NCBI GenBank assembly: GCA_947479455.1
Contig: CANJZE010000019.1
Span: 1 to 64,000 of the forward strand
Reading direction: 5' to 3'
Length of the DNA stretch: 64,000 nucleotides
Source of the DNA: Bacteroidota bacterium
Lineage (GTDB): Bacteria; Bacteroidota; Bacteroidia; Chitinophagales; LD1
Position 1 is the stretch's first letter, and each line of letters begins with the position of its first letter. The notes below the pieces were generated by a model, which was not told the origin of the DNA, searched no databases, and saw nothing but the letters and a program-made list of their open reading frames with translations. A program made the translations under genes and the position numbers. Shown piece by piece: positions 8,652-16,797 of this stretch.

Positions 8652-9185
8652 ATGGAAGACTTAGATAAAGAAGAACAAGTAGTTTTGGTTGATGAGGATA
8701 ATAATGTTCTCGGTTACGTAGGCAAGTTAGAGGCGCACACAAAAGCATTGCTTCACCGCGCCATCAGCGTAATTATATTCAATAGCAAAGGCGAACAATT
8801 GGTGCAGCAACGTGCGCTGAACAAATATCATTTCGCAGGCATTTGGAGTAATACCTGTTGCAGCCATCCGCGTAAGGATGAAAGTTTTCAGCAGGCGGCT
8901 GAGAGAAGATTGTTTGAAGAGCTCGGAATTGAAACTGCGCTGAAAGAAGAATTTCATTTCATCTACAAAGCGCATGACGAAAAAAGCGGCTTGACCGAAT
9001 GGGAATACGATACTGTTTTCACGGGAGTGTTTGATGATGCATTTGAATTCAACAAAAACGAAGTAGCTAGCGTACGCTGGATGAAAACCGAAGATTTGGA
9101 AATAGATATTGCGAAAAACGCTGACCAATATTCATTTTGGTTCAAAGTTATTTTGAAAGAATTAAAAAAGAGAGAAATCATATAA
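8652..9185 (+). CDS. idi: Isopentenyl-diphosphate delta-isomerase, type I
   Basis: 177 residues of the Nudix fold. SNTCCSHPR holds the catalytic Cys, AAERRLFEELGIE is the Nudix-box helix, and TEWEYDTVFTGVF contains the catalytic Glu region (WEYD). HRAISVIIFNSKGEQLVQQRA is the expected N-terminal strand region. It interconverts isopentenyl and dimethylallyl diphosphate for isoprenoid synthesis. It lies two bases after the carbonic-anhydrase-like gene, and the methyltransferase follows by two bases, so all four genes from rnhB may form one transcript. Confidence 0.93.
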   Translation: MEDLDKEEQVVLVDEDNNVLGYVGKLEAHTKALLHRAISVIIFNSKGEQLVQQRALNKYHFAGIWSNTCCSHPRKDESFQQAAERRLFEELGIETALKEEFHFIYKAHDEKSGLTEWEYDTVFTGVFDDAFEFNKNEVASVRWMKTEDLEIDIAKNADQYSFWFKVILKELKKREII

Positions 9186-9187
9186 CC

Positions 9188-9823
9188 ATGCATTTAGTTT
9201 CTAATGAAATTGAAAATTACATAACGCAATTCTCTTCGGCAGAAGACGAAGTGTTGCGTGAACTTTCGCGCGAAACGTATTTAAAAGTTCAGATGCCGCA
9301 AATGGTTTCGGGAAATTTACAGGGACAGTTCCTGGAAATGATTTCGCGGTTGCTTCAACCGAAAAGAATTTTAGAGGTAGGAACGTTCACGGGTTACTCT
9401 GCTAATTGTTTAGCAAAAGGATTAACCGATGGCGGATTGCTTTATACCGTTGATGTAAACGAAGAGCTACAACCGATGTGCGCCCGATATTTTGAACGTG
9501 CGAAACTCTCTTCCAAAATCAAACACCTGATTGGGGATGCACGAAAAATAATTCCTGAACTGAATGAAACTTTTGATTTGGTTTTTATTGATGCCGATAA
9601 AACCAATTACTCCAACTACTACGATTTAGTTTTCGATAAAGTGCGGGTTGGTGGTTATATCATTGCCGATAATGTGTTGTGGAGCGGAAAGGTGGTAGAA
9701 GAAAAAAAAGATAAAGACACTCTTGCCATTCACCAATACAATGAAAAAATAGCTACTGATACGCGAGTAAAAAATTTCATTCTTCCCTTGCGCGATGGAT
9801 TGAATATAGCGGTGAAACAGTAA
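9188..9823 (+). CDS. Class I SAM-dependent O-methyltransferase
   Basis: 211 residues from ATG 9188; an earlier in-frame start would overlap idi. The SAM motif I is ILEVGTFTGYSANCLAKGL. Motifs LLYTVDVNEE and FDLVFIDADKTNYSNYYD (metal-binding Asp in FIDADK) and GGYIIADNVLW are characteristic of the catechol/caffeoyl-CoA O-methyltransferase-like family (Methyltransf_3). The substrate cannot be predicted. It starts two bases after idi. Confidence 0.88.
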   Translation: MHLVSNEIENYITQFSSAEDEVLRELSRETYLKVQMPQMVSGNLQGQFLEMISRLLQPKRILEVGTFTGYSANCLAKGLTDGGLLYTVDVNEELQPMCARYFERAKLSSKIKHLIGDARKIIPELNETFDLVFIDADKTNYSNYYDLVFDKVRVGGYIIADNVLWSGKVVEEKKDKDTLAIHQYNEKIATDTRVKNFILPLRDGLNIAVKQ

Positions 9824-9931
9824 CATGAACTTGAAAATTTTTTCGGTGGTGCTGATCAAACTCTTTTCACTTTGCTAAAAAATTTTAACCGCATTGGCTG
9901 TGGTTGGTTGTAATAATATATTCGCACTCTC

Positions 9932-10678
9932 ATGAAGAGCTTACATTTATTTCTGTTGTCTGTTGTCTGTTGTCTGTTTTCAAACGCACAGCTAAATCAA
10001 CTCTCTACAACCCCCGAGAAAAAAGAAACTCGAAACGGCAATAAACAATTCGACAAAGGTATTTACACCGATGCAGAAGCGAGCTACAAAAAAGCGCTCG
10101 ACAAAAAGAACAACATGCCCGAAGCCACTTTCAATTTGGGTGATGCCGTGTATGAACAAAAGCGTTACGATGAAGCCGCAAAACAATTTCAGCTTTCGGC
10201 ACAAACCAATACCGATAAAACCATCAAGGCAAAAGCCTATCACAACCTAGGCAATACTTTTTTAGAACAACAGAAATGGGAAGAAGCGACAAAGGCATAT
10301 AAAGAAGCCTTGAAGAACAATTCAAAAGATGCCGATACGAAATATAATTTAGCTTATGCGAACGCAATGCTGATTCAACAAAGAAATCAAGACAAGCAGA
10401 ACAAAGACAACAAGGATAAAAAGGACGATAAAAAAGATAAGAAAGAAGACAAGCAGGATAAGAACAAAGACGATAAAAATAAAGATCACAACAAGGATCA
10501 GCAATCGAAAAATCAGGATAAAAAAGACCAGCAGCAGAAAGCACAACAACCAAAACTTTCAAAAGAAGAAGCAGAAAAAATGTTACAAGCTTTACAAGGC
10601 GAAGAACAAAAGACCAATCAGAAAATGCAGCAGAAACAAATGAAAGTAGTAAACGTGAAGATTGACAAGGATTGGTAA
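9932..10678 (+). CDS. TPR protein with charged tail, BatC/BatE-like
   Basis: 248 residues. The signal peptide (MKSLHLFLLSVVCCLFSNA) is partly encoded by the 7-bp tandem repeat at 9952-9978. Residues about 30-145 hold three TPR units (YTDAEASYKKALDKKNNMPEA, YDEAAKQFQLSA, WEEATKAYKEALKNN). From about 150 to 215 the sequence is almost only Lys, Asp, Asn and Gln, a low-complexity linker. This architecture matches BatC-like proteins of the Bacteroidota Bat (aerotolerance) operon, but no MoxR or VWA-domain Bat genes are in the window, so the assignment is tentative. Confidence 0.7.
   Translation: MKSLHLFLLSVVCCLFSNAQLNQLSTTPEKKETRNGNKQFDKGIYTDAEASYKKALDKKNNMPEATFNLGDAVYEQKRYDEAAKQFQLSAQTNTDKTIKAKAYHNLGNTFLEQQKWEEATKAYKEALKNNSKDADTKYNLAYANAMLIQQRNQDKQNKDNKDKKDDKKDKKEDKQDKNKDDKNKDHNKDQQSKNQDKKDQQQKAQQPKLSKEEAEKMLQALQGEEQKTNQKMQQKQMKVVNVKIDKDW
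9952..9978 (+). repeat. TCTGTTG tandem 7-mers in a signal-peptide coding region
   Basis: Three exact TCTGTTG units followed by a partial fourth. They encode the hydrophobic core LLSVVCCL of the signal peptide of the TPR protein. A gain or loss of one unit would shift frame. Confidence 0.9.
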
Positions 10679-10688
10679 ATAGCTCCGT

Positions 10689-11300
10689 TCAATGTTTTAC
10701 CCAGTAATAAATTGTCTTCATCCATTCGTTGTTCATGCTAATTAATCCTTCTTCTTCTTTCCACCAATCCAACTCATTAAACCTTGAACTCGGTGCACCC
10801 CGTACTATAAGTTCTATACCTGCCGTCAAAAACGCGGAGCGAAGCACACTATTCACTCGATGTGTGTGAAGTTTAGACGAAAGCACAATTATCTTCTTAA
10901 AATTGTTTTTATAACAGTAATGCAAAATAATTTGTGCCTCTTCTTTGGTACTGGTTCCGTTTCTAATCAATACTATACACGAATCCGGAATTGAATGTTG
11001 TCGAAGATTAGCCGCAGTCATATCGCTTTCCAGTGTATCAATATTCATCACACATAATTCAGTAACTGCATTGCCTCCTGTGCAAATAATTTTATCGGCA
11101 TATCCAGCATTGAAGATTTTCACCGCTTCATTGCCACGGTCATAACCACCACCCGACAATACAAACATTGCATCAGCTTTCTTCAACGTGTTTTCTTCAA
11201 TTAAAAACGTAGCGCATGAACGCAAAACAGGCGCGCGAAAAAAATAAATAATCGTGCAGAGAAGTAAAGTTAAAAGTAGTAACAGAAATAATTTGCGCAT
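10689..11300 (-). CDS. YdcF/SanA-like DUF218 protein
   Basis: 203 residues. One N-terminal transmembrane helix (LFLLLLLTLLLCTIIYFF) is followed by a DUF218 domain: ADAMFVLSGGGYDRGNEAVKIF, KIICTGGN, STKEEAQIILHYC and KIIVLSSKLHTHRVNSVLR. DUF218 proteins such as SanA, ElyC and YdcF are inner-membrane proteins with the domain outside; several affect envelope integrity or undecaprenyl-phosphate-linked processes. Precise reaction unknown. The gene converges with the TPR gene, leaving 11 bases, and lies 37 bp beyond the stop of the upstream alpha/beta hydrolase. Confidence 0.8.
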   Translation of the reverse strand: MRKLFLLLLLTLLLCTIIYFFRAPVLRSCATFLIEENTLKKADAMFVLSGGGYDRGNEAVKIFNAGYADKIICTGGNAVTELCVMNIDTLESDMTAANLRQHSIPDSCIVLIRNGTSTKEEAQIILHYCYKNNFKKIIVLSSKLHTHRVNSVLRSAFLTAGIELIVRGAPSSRFNELDWWKEEEGLISMNNEWMKTIYYWVKH

Positions 11301-11336
11301 GTATTTAAAGTCCTCTACTTCGGAGAGTATTTTGTT

Positions 11337-12188
11337 TCATCCCGCTTGCGGGAAGGAGAGGTTTCCGTTCAGCCAATTGGTAATATATGCCATCACCTCG
11401 CTTCTGTCGGGCTCAGGCTCGTTGTGTAATTCGTGGTAAAAACCTTCCCATAATTTTAGTGTTACCAAATTTTTGGGAGCGCTTGCGGCAAACTCTTTTG
11501 TGCCTTCAACTGAAGTAAGTTGGTCGGCAGTTCCATGCATCAACAACAAATGAGTTTTCAGTTCACTCGCGTGTTCAACATTCCACTTCCCCGCCTGAAA
11601 CATTCCCAGAAAAGTTCCAGCAGTAATTTTTCCATGATTATGCGGGTCTTCATTGTATTTGCGAACCTCATTTCTATCGCGCGAAATAGCTTCAGAATTC
11701 AATTCGGCTTTTTCAGTAAATGCGGGGTAAATGTTCACCATCATCTTCGCCAAAAAAACTTTGAATGCTGGCGGCTCAAATCCTAGCTTCAACAATGGAC
11801 CGGTGGCAATAGCTCCAGCGATATTCGGTTGCCGTTTCAGTAAATAATTCAACACAATTCCACCACCCATGCTGTGTCCCCACAAAAATTTCTTCACCCC
11901 GGGAAACCGAGTTTCCGCTTCATCTAAAATTATTTTTACTGAATCAAGAAACGCATCATAAGTGGGCGCGTGTCCACGTTTGCCCGAAGTTTTCCCGTGA
12001 CCAAATTCATCATAAGTTAGCACCGCATAACCCGCGTTGCACAATCGTTCTGCCGCTTCGGCATAGCGAGTTCCGTGCTCGTTAAATCCATGTACTATAC
12101 AAACAACTCCGTTGGTATGTGGTGGACTCCACCCCTGTGCCGAAATTGTTTCTCCCTCTTGTTGCCATGTCCATTCGAAGTGATTCAT
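11337..12188 (-). CDS. Alpha/beta hydrolase, monoacylglycerol lipase-like
   Basis: 283 residues. The lipase fold elements are clear: CIVHGFNEHGTRY (oxyanion HG), the nucleophile elbow FLWGHSMGGGIVLNYL (GHSMG), LLLMHGTADQLTSVEG (acid Asp) and WEGFYHELHNEP (catalytic His). The pattern is that of serine aminopeptidase/monoglyceride lipase (Hydrolase_4). It has no signal peptide, so it is probably cytoplasmic. The last residues FPQAG are encoded by a short CCCGCTTGCGGG palindrome, so the C-terminus may have been formed by a repeat insertion. Confidence 0.88.
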   Translation of the reverse strand: MNHFEWTWQQEGETISAQGWSPPHTNGVVCIVHGFNEHGTRYAEAAERLCNAGYAVLTYDEFGHGKTSGKRGHAPTYDAFLDSVKIILDEAETRFPGVKKFLWGHSMGGGIVLNYLLKRQPNIAGAIATGPLLKLGFEPPAFKVFLAKMMVNIYPAFTEKAELNSEAISRDRNEVRKYNEDPHNHGKITAGTFLGMFQAGKWNVEHASELKTHLLLMHGTADQLTSVEGTKEFAASAPKNLVTLKLWEGFYHELHNEPEPDRSEVMAYITNWLNGNLSFPQAG

Positions 12189-12274
12189 ACTTTAATTTTT
12201 GTGTTGAAATTACAAACGTGATTTTGTTTTTACCAATTCAAATGTAGAAATTATCTTGCGCAGAAATTTAAAAA

Positions 12275-13345
12275 ATGAAGCAGGCATTATTATTCGTTGG
12301 CATTCTTTTTATGAGCGCAACTCTTTATGTAGGCGGAATGATTCTGCTTGGCATAATCACCAAATACAAACCAGCACCAATCGAGCTAGTAGCCCCCGAA
12401 CAACCAAAATCATCTATCAAAAACCCAAAGCAACTTACTGATTCGTGTTTCACATTTTTAATCTGGAATTTGGGTTATGGTGGATTGGGTAAAGAAGTAG
12501 ATTTTTTTTACGATGGCGGTAAAATGGTTACATCGCCAAAAGAACATGTGCTTAAGAATAACGAAGGCATCAAAAATTTTATTGCCGCAAACAGCAATAT
12601 TGATTTCATCATGTTGCAAGAAGTGGATAAAAAAAGTAAACGCAGTTGGAAAATTGACCAGGTAGAACAAATTGCTAAAATATTGACTGAGCACAATTCT
12701 GCTTTTACCCCAAACTACGATGTAATGTATTTGCCTTTCCCTTTTACAAATCCCATTGGAAAAGTTTTTGGCGGCTTGCAAACCCTTTCAAAATACACTC
12801 CGGTTGAATCGAAACGAATTGCGTTGCCGGGCATTACAGATTTTCCACGTAAACTTTTTTACCTCGAGCGCTGCTTAATTATGCAACGTTATACTCTCGC
12901 CAACAGTAAAGATTTGATTGTCATCAACACTCATTTTGAAGCATATGATGACGGAAGCGTAAAAAAAGCACAAATGGCTTTGACAAAAAAAATTCTTGAA
13001 GAAGAATACTCAAAAGGAAACTATGTTGTTCTTGGTGGCGATTGGAATATTGCCCCACCTTCGTTCAGCGTTCATACTTGGGAAAAGGAACATGAAGACG
13101 ACCCATTGTACTTAAAAAACAATGACCCTAACTATGTTGCTGGCTGGAACTATAACTACGATTCAACTATTGCTACCAATCGCAAAAACAAATTCACTTT
13201 CGATAAAAACAAAACTTTTACTACTGTCATTGATTATTACTTCACTTCGCCAAATATAATGGTGGAACAAGTGAATGGATTCGATTTGGGATTTGATTTT
13301 AGCGACCACCAACCTGTTGCTATGAAAATTAAACTTCTCCCCTAG
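12275..13345 (+). CDS. Endonuclease/exonuclease/phosphatase family protein
   Basis: 356 residues. A single N-terminal membrane segment (ALLFVGILFMSATLYVGGMILLGII) is followed by an EEP domain. Visible motifs are FLIWNLGYGG, DFIMLQEVDKKS (catalytic Glu), VINTHFEAYDDG, VVLGGDWNIAPP (Asp-x-Asn) and the terminal DLGFDFSDHQPVAMK (SDHxP, catalytic Asp-His). The family includes DNases, sphingomyelinase-like and inositol phosphatase enzymes. The membrane anchor suggests an envelope-facing hydrolase, but the substrate is unknown. A strong hairpin follows the stop codon. Confidence 0.85.
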   Translation: MKQALLFVGILFMSATLYVGGMILLGIITKYKPAPIELVAPEQPKSSIKNPKQLTDSCFTFLIWNLGYGGLGKEVDFFYDGGKMVTSPKEHVLKNNEGIKNFIAANSNIDFIMLQEVDKKSKRSWKIDQVEQIAKILTEHNSAFTPNYDVMYLPFPFTNPIGKVFGGLQTLSKYTPVESKRIALPGITDFPRKLFYLERCLIMQRYTLANSKDLIVINTHFEAYDDGSVKKAQMALTKKILEEEYSKGNYVVLGGDWNIAPPSFSVHTWEKEHEDDPLYLKNNDPNYVAGWNYNYDSTIATNRKNKFTFDKNKTFTTVIDYYFTSPNIMVEQVNGFDLGFDFSDHQPVAMKIKLLP

Positions 13346-13362
13346 CACTACCTAGAAATAAA

Positions 13363-13392
13363 ATTGCCGCTTAATGCGAGTTAAGCGGCAAT
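13363..13392. terminator. Bidirectional terminator hairpin
   Basis: ATTGCCGCTTAA, loop TGCGAG, TTAAGCGGCAAT: a perfect 12-bp stem between two convergent genes. A-rich flanks lie on both sides, so it can serve the EEP gene and the small PID-CTERM gene. Confidence 0.85.
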
Positions 13393-13413
13393 CTAAAAAT
13401 GTGGAAGAATTTA

Positions 13414-13614
13414 TTATTCGCTACGATACAGTTTTTTAGCCCCGTAAACCAAGCCAGCTGACAACAACATAAAAATACCTCCATCAATAGGAACACCTGA
13501 ACCTGGTGGTGGTGGTGGTGGTGGTGGTGGTGGTGGTCCGCCTTGAGAAAATGCGGCAAAAGCCAATCCCAAAAAAACTGCCGTTAGGGTTATTGATAAG
13601 AATTTATTCTTCAT
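13414..13614 (-). CDS. Small exported protein with PID-CTERM-like sorting tail
   Basis: 66 residues from the second Met (ATG at 13614; an ATG two codons upstream is equally possible). The layout is a signal peptide (MKNKFLSITLTAVFLGLAFA), a run of 11 prolines, then GSGVPIDGG, a hydrophobic helix (IFMLLSAGLVYGAKK) and a basic tail LYRSE. The PIDGG motif plus transmembrane helix plus basic end is the pattern of the PID-CTERM sorting signal seen in Bacteroidota. The processing enzyme is not obvious in this window. The proline run is encoded by 11 identical CCA codons. Confidence 0.75.
   Translation of the reverse strand: MKNKFLSITLTAVFLGLAFAAFSQGGPPPPPPPPPPPGSGVPIDGGIFMLLSAGLVYGAKKLYRSE
13505..13537 (-). 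repeat. Trinucleotide microsatellite, 11 CCA units
   Basis: Eleven exact GGT units on the plus strand, read as CCA (Pro) codons in the PID-CTERM-like gene. Length changes would keep frame and alter only proline number. Confidence 0.95.
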
Positions 13615-13718
13615 ATGCAAACTTGATTTTAAACTTGATGTGACTACAAATATAAACCTCCTTTCTAAAAATGCAAGTCCTTGCCTTACATATTTTGGTA
13701 TGAAAATTAGTTAATCAA

Positions 13719-14123
13719 TCAGATAGCTAGTTCTATAGCCGGATCCCAATAAATTTTGTCGAATTTTTGAACCGTATCTTCGCTCACCTTTATGCCTTCC
13801 TTTTCGAGCAATTTTTGCATTAAATCGGGTGGTGCGAAATGATGTTTGCCAGTGAGCATACCATTACGGTTAAGCACCCTATGGGCAGGAATTGGCGGCA
13901 CTTGTAAATGCGCGGCATTCATGGCATAACCCACCATTCGTGCTGATTTTCCTGAGCCCAAATATTTAGCTATAGCTCCATAGCTGGTTACCCTACCCTT
14001 TGGTATCAGTCTCGCCACTTCATAAACGTTTTCGAAAAATGAGTAACTACTTTTCTTTTCAGATAGGTTTGAGCGTGACTGATTGATGTGTTTTTTCTTT
14101 GGAGAGGTCTCTCTGATTTTCAT
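13719..14123 (-). CDS. Alkyltransferase-like protein, MGMT domain without active-site Cys
   Basis: 134 residues. VYEVARLIPKGRVTSYGAIAKYLG is the DNA-binding helix-turn-helix start of the MGMT fold, with GSGKSARMVGYAMN holding the Arg finger. The active-site motif PCHRV of methyltransferases is PIPAHRV here, with Ala80 in place of Cys. This is the pattern of alkyltransferase-like (ATL) proteins, which bind O6-alkylguanine and hand it to nucleotide excision repair rather than removing the alkyl group. A Lys-rich N-terminal stretch of about 25 residues is extra. Its start overlaps the trmB stop by four bases, so translation is probably coupled. Confidence 0.85.
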   Translation of the reverse strand: MKIRETSPKKKHINQSRSNLSEKKSSYSFFENVYEVARLIPKGRVTSYGAIAKYLGSGKSARMVGYAMNAAHLQVPPIPAHRVLNRNGMLTGKHHFAPPDLMQKLLEKEGIKVSEDTVQKFDKIYWDPAIELAI

Positions 14124-14803
14124 AATTGAAATTGTAAGTAGTTAATGGTTCGCCCATTCGCTAAATGCGATTTCTCATAATAGGTTTGAATATTCAACTC
14201 TTCGAAGTCGAGAGGAGAGGCGTAAATATTTTCTTTGTAATAGAGCGTTTTTAAACCAAACTCATCAATACTTTCTTTGGTTGAGTGAAAAAGGGGTAAG
14301 TCATCGGTTTTAAAATGAACAACCGCTCCTTGCTTGCAAATTTTTTGATACCTATCTAAAAATCCCTTCGCGCTTAATCTTCTTTTTGCATCACCTTTTT
14401 TAGGAAATGGATCTGGAAACGTAATCCAAATTTCATCCACTTCTCCTTCCCCAAAAAAATTTAGAATGTTTTCTATACGCATACGTGCAAAAGCAATGTT
14501 GGAAAGATTTTTTTCAATGGCCTGTTTTGCTCCGGTAAAAATGCGAGCCCCTTTTGCATCTACTCCAATATAATTTCGGACCGGGTGTTTTTGCGCTAAG
14601 GCCAAAGTATAATCGCCTTTTCCACAGGCTAGTTCTACCGTTATTGGATTTGCATTATTAAAAACATTACTCTTCCACTTGTCTTTCATTTCTAACTCTT
14701 GTTGTAAATGATTAACCATTTTATGGTTGGTGAAATGTTGGTTCTGAAATACATTGGCGAAGGATCCTATAGCATTTACCTTAAACATTTTTTCCTTACC
14801 CAT
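14120..14803 (-). CDS. trmB: tRNA (guanine-N7-)-methyltransferase
   Basis: 227 residues. VELACGKGDYTLALAQ is the SAM motif, NYIGVDAKGARIFTGAKQA the second strand, and DEIWITFPDPFPKKGDAKRRL is the TrmB signature (PDPxxKxxHxKRRL, with small changes). The C-terminal part ends YYEKSHLANGRTINYL. It modifies G46 in the variable loop of tRNA. The N-terminus from ATG 14803 is plausible, with FANVFQ close to the family start. It overlaps the ATL gene by four bases. Confidence 0.92.
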   Translation of the reverse strand: MGKEKMFKVNAIGSFANVFQNQHFTNHKMVNHLQQELEMKDKWKSNVFNNANPITVELACGKGDYTLALAQKHPVRNYIGVDAKGARIFTGAKQAIEKNLSNIAFARMRIENILNFFGEGEVDEIWITFPDPFPKKGDAKRRLSAKGFLDRYQKICKQGAVVHFKTDDLPLFHSTKESIDEFGLKTLYYKENIYASPLDFEELNIQTYYEKSHLANGRTINYLQFQL

Positions 14804-14847
14804 AATAGTTATTGCTTGAATTAAAAGAGGAGCTGGTCCTTGCCTTA

Positions 14848-15438
14848 TTACTCGTAAGTGGCAACAATTTTTTCAATTGTTTGTACGTGTTTCTGCTTTT
14901 TGTTTTCGCGATGGCGCTTGCAGAAGGAAGTATAGTAATGGTGGTTCTTCAAAAAATTAAGTTGAATAATATTCCATTGTCGCTCTCCTTCAACCCCAAG
15001 GTAAATTTTAATTTCTTCGAAAAGTGTTCTTCCAATTCTCTCAAAATCATCAGTACCCAAATACTCAAGATCTGCATCGGCTATAATAAATTCTAATTTG
15101 CTTTTTGGATTTTGTGGAATTTTGGTGGCCATAATCATTCCGCAAATTGCTTCAATTTCTTTCGTGGTAAAGCCAAATTTAGGTAGGTCTTCTTTCGCCA
15201 TTTCGCAACCTATTTCTTCATGGTTTCTGTAAACTTTAATAAAACCCGCATCGTGGTAAAGGACCGAAACCTTGAGCAGAAGCATTTCGTGGTCGGTAAT
15301 TTTTTCGTCCTTCCCAATAAGCTCAGCTGACCGAAGTACGTCCATAGTATGGTGTAACCCGTGGTAAAAAAGATTGTTTGGCAAATCGCGTTTAAGAATG
15401 CCAATAATATGTTGTTCTACCTCTTTAAAAATTTTCAT
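14848..15438 (-). CDS. HD-domain phosphohydrolase
   Basis: 196 residues. The HD superfamily metal ligands are visible: H in YHGLHHTMDV, the HD pair in VLYHDAGFI and Asp in IIADADLEYLG. HD domains hydrolyse phosphate esters, often of nucleotides. The short single-domain form gives no substrate. It lies between the adenylate cyclase at 15469 and trmB with gaps of 30 and 44 bases on the same strand, so it may share a transcript with the two cyclases. Whether it acts on cyclic nucleotides is unknown; family evidence alone does not support that. Confidence 0.78.
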   Translation of the reverse strand: MKIFKEVEQHIIGILKRDLPNNLFYHGLHHTMDVLRSAELIGKDEKITDHEMLLLKVSVLYHDAGFIKVYRNHEEIGCEMAKEDLPKFGFTTKEIEAICGMIMATKIPQNPKSKLEFIIADADLEYLGTDDFERIGRTLFEEIKIYLGVEGERQWNIIQLNFLKNHHYYTSFCKRHRENKKQKHVQTIEKIVATYE

Positions 15439-15468
15439 CGCTGCTTCTATATTATCTGTTCCTAAACC

Positions 15469-16752
15469 TTATGCGATTGCCTTTGTAACGAAATACATGT
15501 CAATTTCTCCTTTGTTCTTGGCTTCAATTTTACCTCGATAAATGCAAACAAACCTATCCTTTACAAGTTCGTAGGTAGCGCCTGACACATTTATTTTTCC
15601 TGCTTCGCTGGCTTGCTGCATACGAGCCGCCATGTTTACCGTATCGCCCCATATATCATAGGCAAATTTGCGAATACCAATTACGCCTGCCACCAGTTGC
15701 CCTGTATGAATTCCTATTCTGAATTCAAAAGGAATTTTTCCTACCGCTGTGCGTTCTCTACGAAGCTTGTCTATTTCGTAAATAAACTCTATAGCGGCCT
15801 GAACAACGATGTGCGGATTGCCTTCGCTTTTTGTAGGCACTCCTCCAGCGCATACATACGCATCGCCAATGGTTTTAATTTTTTCGATGTCGTATTTTTC
15901 TATGACTTTGTCGAATCGCTCGAAATAAGCATCCAAGCCTTCGATTAAATCATCGGGCGAAAGCTGCTCGCTGATGGTGGTAAAATCTTTTATGTCGGCA
16001 AATAATACGGTGGCCTTAGAATAGTTTCTTGCTGTTGTTTTGCCATGCGCTTTCAATTCGTGCATAATTTCTTCGGGCAAAATATTTAAGAGGAGGTCAT
16101 CGCTTCTTTTCTTTTCTTCCTGAATCACTTTGTTTTTTTCGGCTAGTTCTTTTAATGCTTTTTGTCTTGTGAACAAGAGGGCAAAAAGCACCACCAATAA
16201 CGAGAGGGCAAGTGCTGCAGCAATAATATAAAGTTGATTTTTTTGCTTTTGAGCATCCAACTCGGTTTGCTGGCTTTTTAGTTTTAAGTCTTGAAATTCT
16301 TGTTCCTGTTTTAGCATAGTTACGCTATCTTCTTGATGCTGTAGCTCTTCTTTAATTCGTTTGTTTACCAATTCTGTTTCGGTGAGTTGATTACGGGTGG
16401 ATGCAAGTTCTGCCTTTGCTGAATCTATGAGCACTTGAGTATATGTAAGTTCACGCATTTTTGCCTCGAGTGCAAGCTTGGCTCTTAAAACATCTTGCTG
16501 CGCCTTTTGTGTTTCCTGTTTGCTAGTTACTATTTCAAAGTTTTTTTGTTGGAGTTCCTGGCTTTGTTTTTTTATTTCTTGCTGGGCATCTTGATTGTGC
16601 CACTCATTTTGCATCTTTTGTTCTTCCATTTGTTGCTGCTTCAACAGGCGAAGTTGCTCTAGCTGTTTGGCTTTTGCATCAGATGACGTTTGGGCAAACG
16701 AGACAAAAAATGAAAGTTGAATAACAAAAATCGTAAGCAATTTTTTGTTCAT
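15469..16752 (-). CDS. Class III adenylate cyclase with coiled coil and membrane anchor
   Basis: 427 residues. A signal peptide (about 1-20) is followed by a Gln/Glu-rich coiled coil (about 25-170), a transmembrane helix (about 174-194) and a class III cyclase domain (about 240-425). Metal-binding Asp253 (FADIKDFT) and Asp297 (GDAY), purine-selecting Lys293 (KTIGD) and Asp366 (YDIWG), and transition-state Asn373 and Arg377 (NMAARM) are all present, so an active ATP-using enzyme is predicted. The sensor part would be outside the membrane. It lies 45 bases downstream of a paralogous cyclase on the same strand. Confidence 0.88.
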   Translation of the reverse strand: MNKKLLTIFVIQLSFFVSFAQTSSDAKAKQLEQLRLLKQQQMEEQKMQNEWHNQDAQQEIKKQSQELQQKNFEIVTSKQETQKAQQDVLRAKLALEAKMRELTYTQVLIDSAKAELASTRNQLTETELVNKRIKEELQHQEDSVTMLKQEQEFQDLKLKSQQTELDAQKQKNQLYIIAAALALSLLVVLFALLFTRQKALKELAEKNKVIQEEKKRSDDLLLNILPEEIMHELKAHGKTTARNYSKATVLFADIKDFTTISEQLSPDDLIEGLDAYFERFDKVIEKYDIEKIKTIGDAYVCAGGVPTKSEGNPHIVVQAAIEFIYEIDKLRRERTAVGKIPFEFRIGIHTGQLVAGVIGIRKFAYDIWGDTVNMAARMQQASEAGKINVSGATYELVKDRFVCIYRGKIEAKNKGEIDMYFVTKAIA

Positions 16753-16797
16753 GGCAATGAAAGTAAAAAAAGAATTAAATGCTCAAAAGCAATTAGA

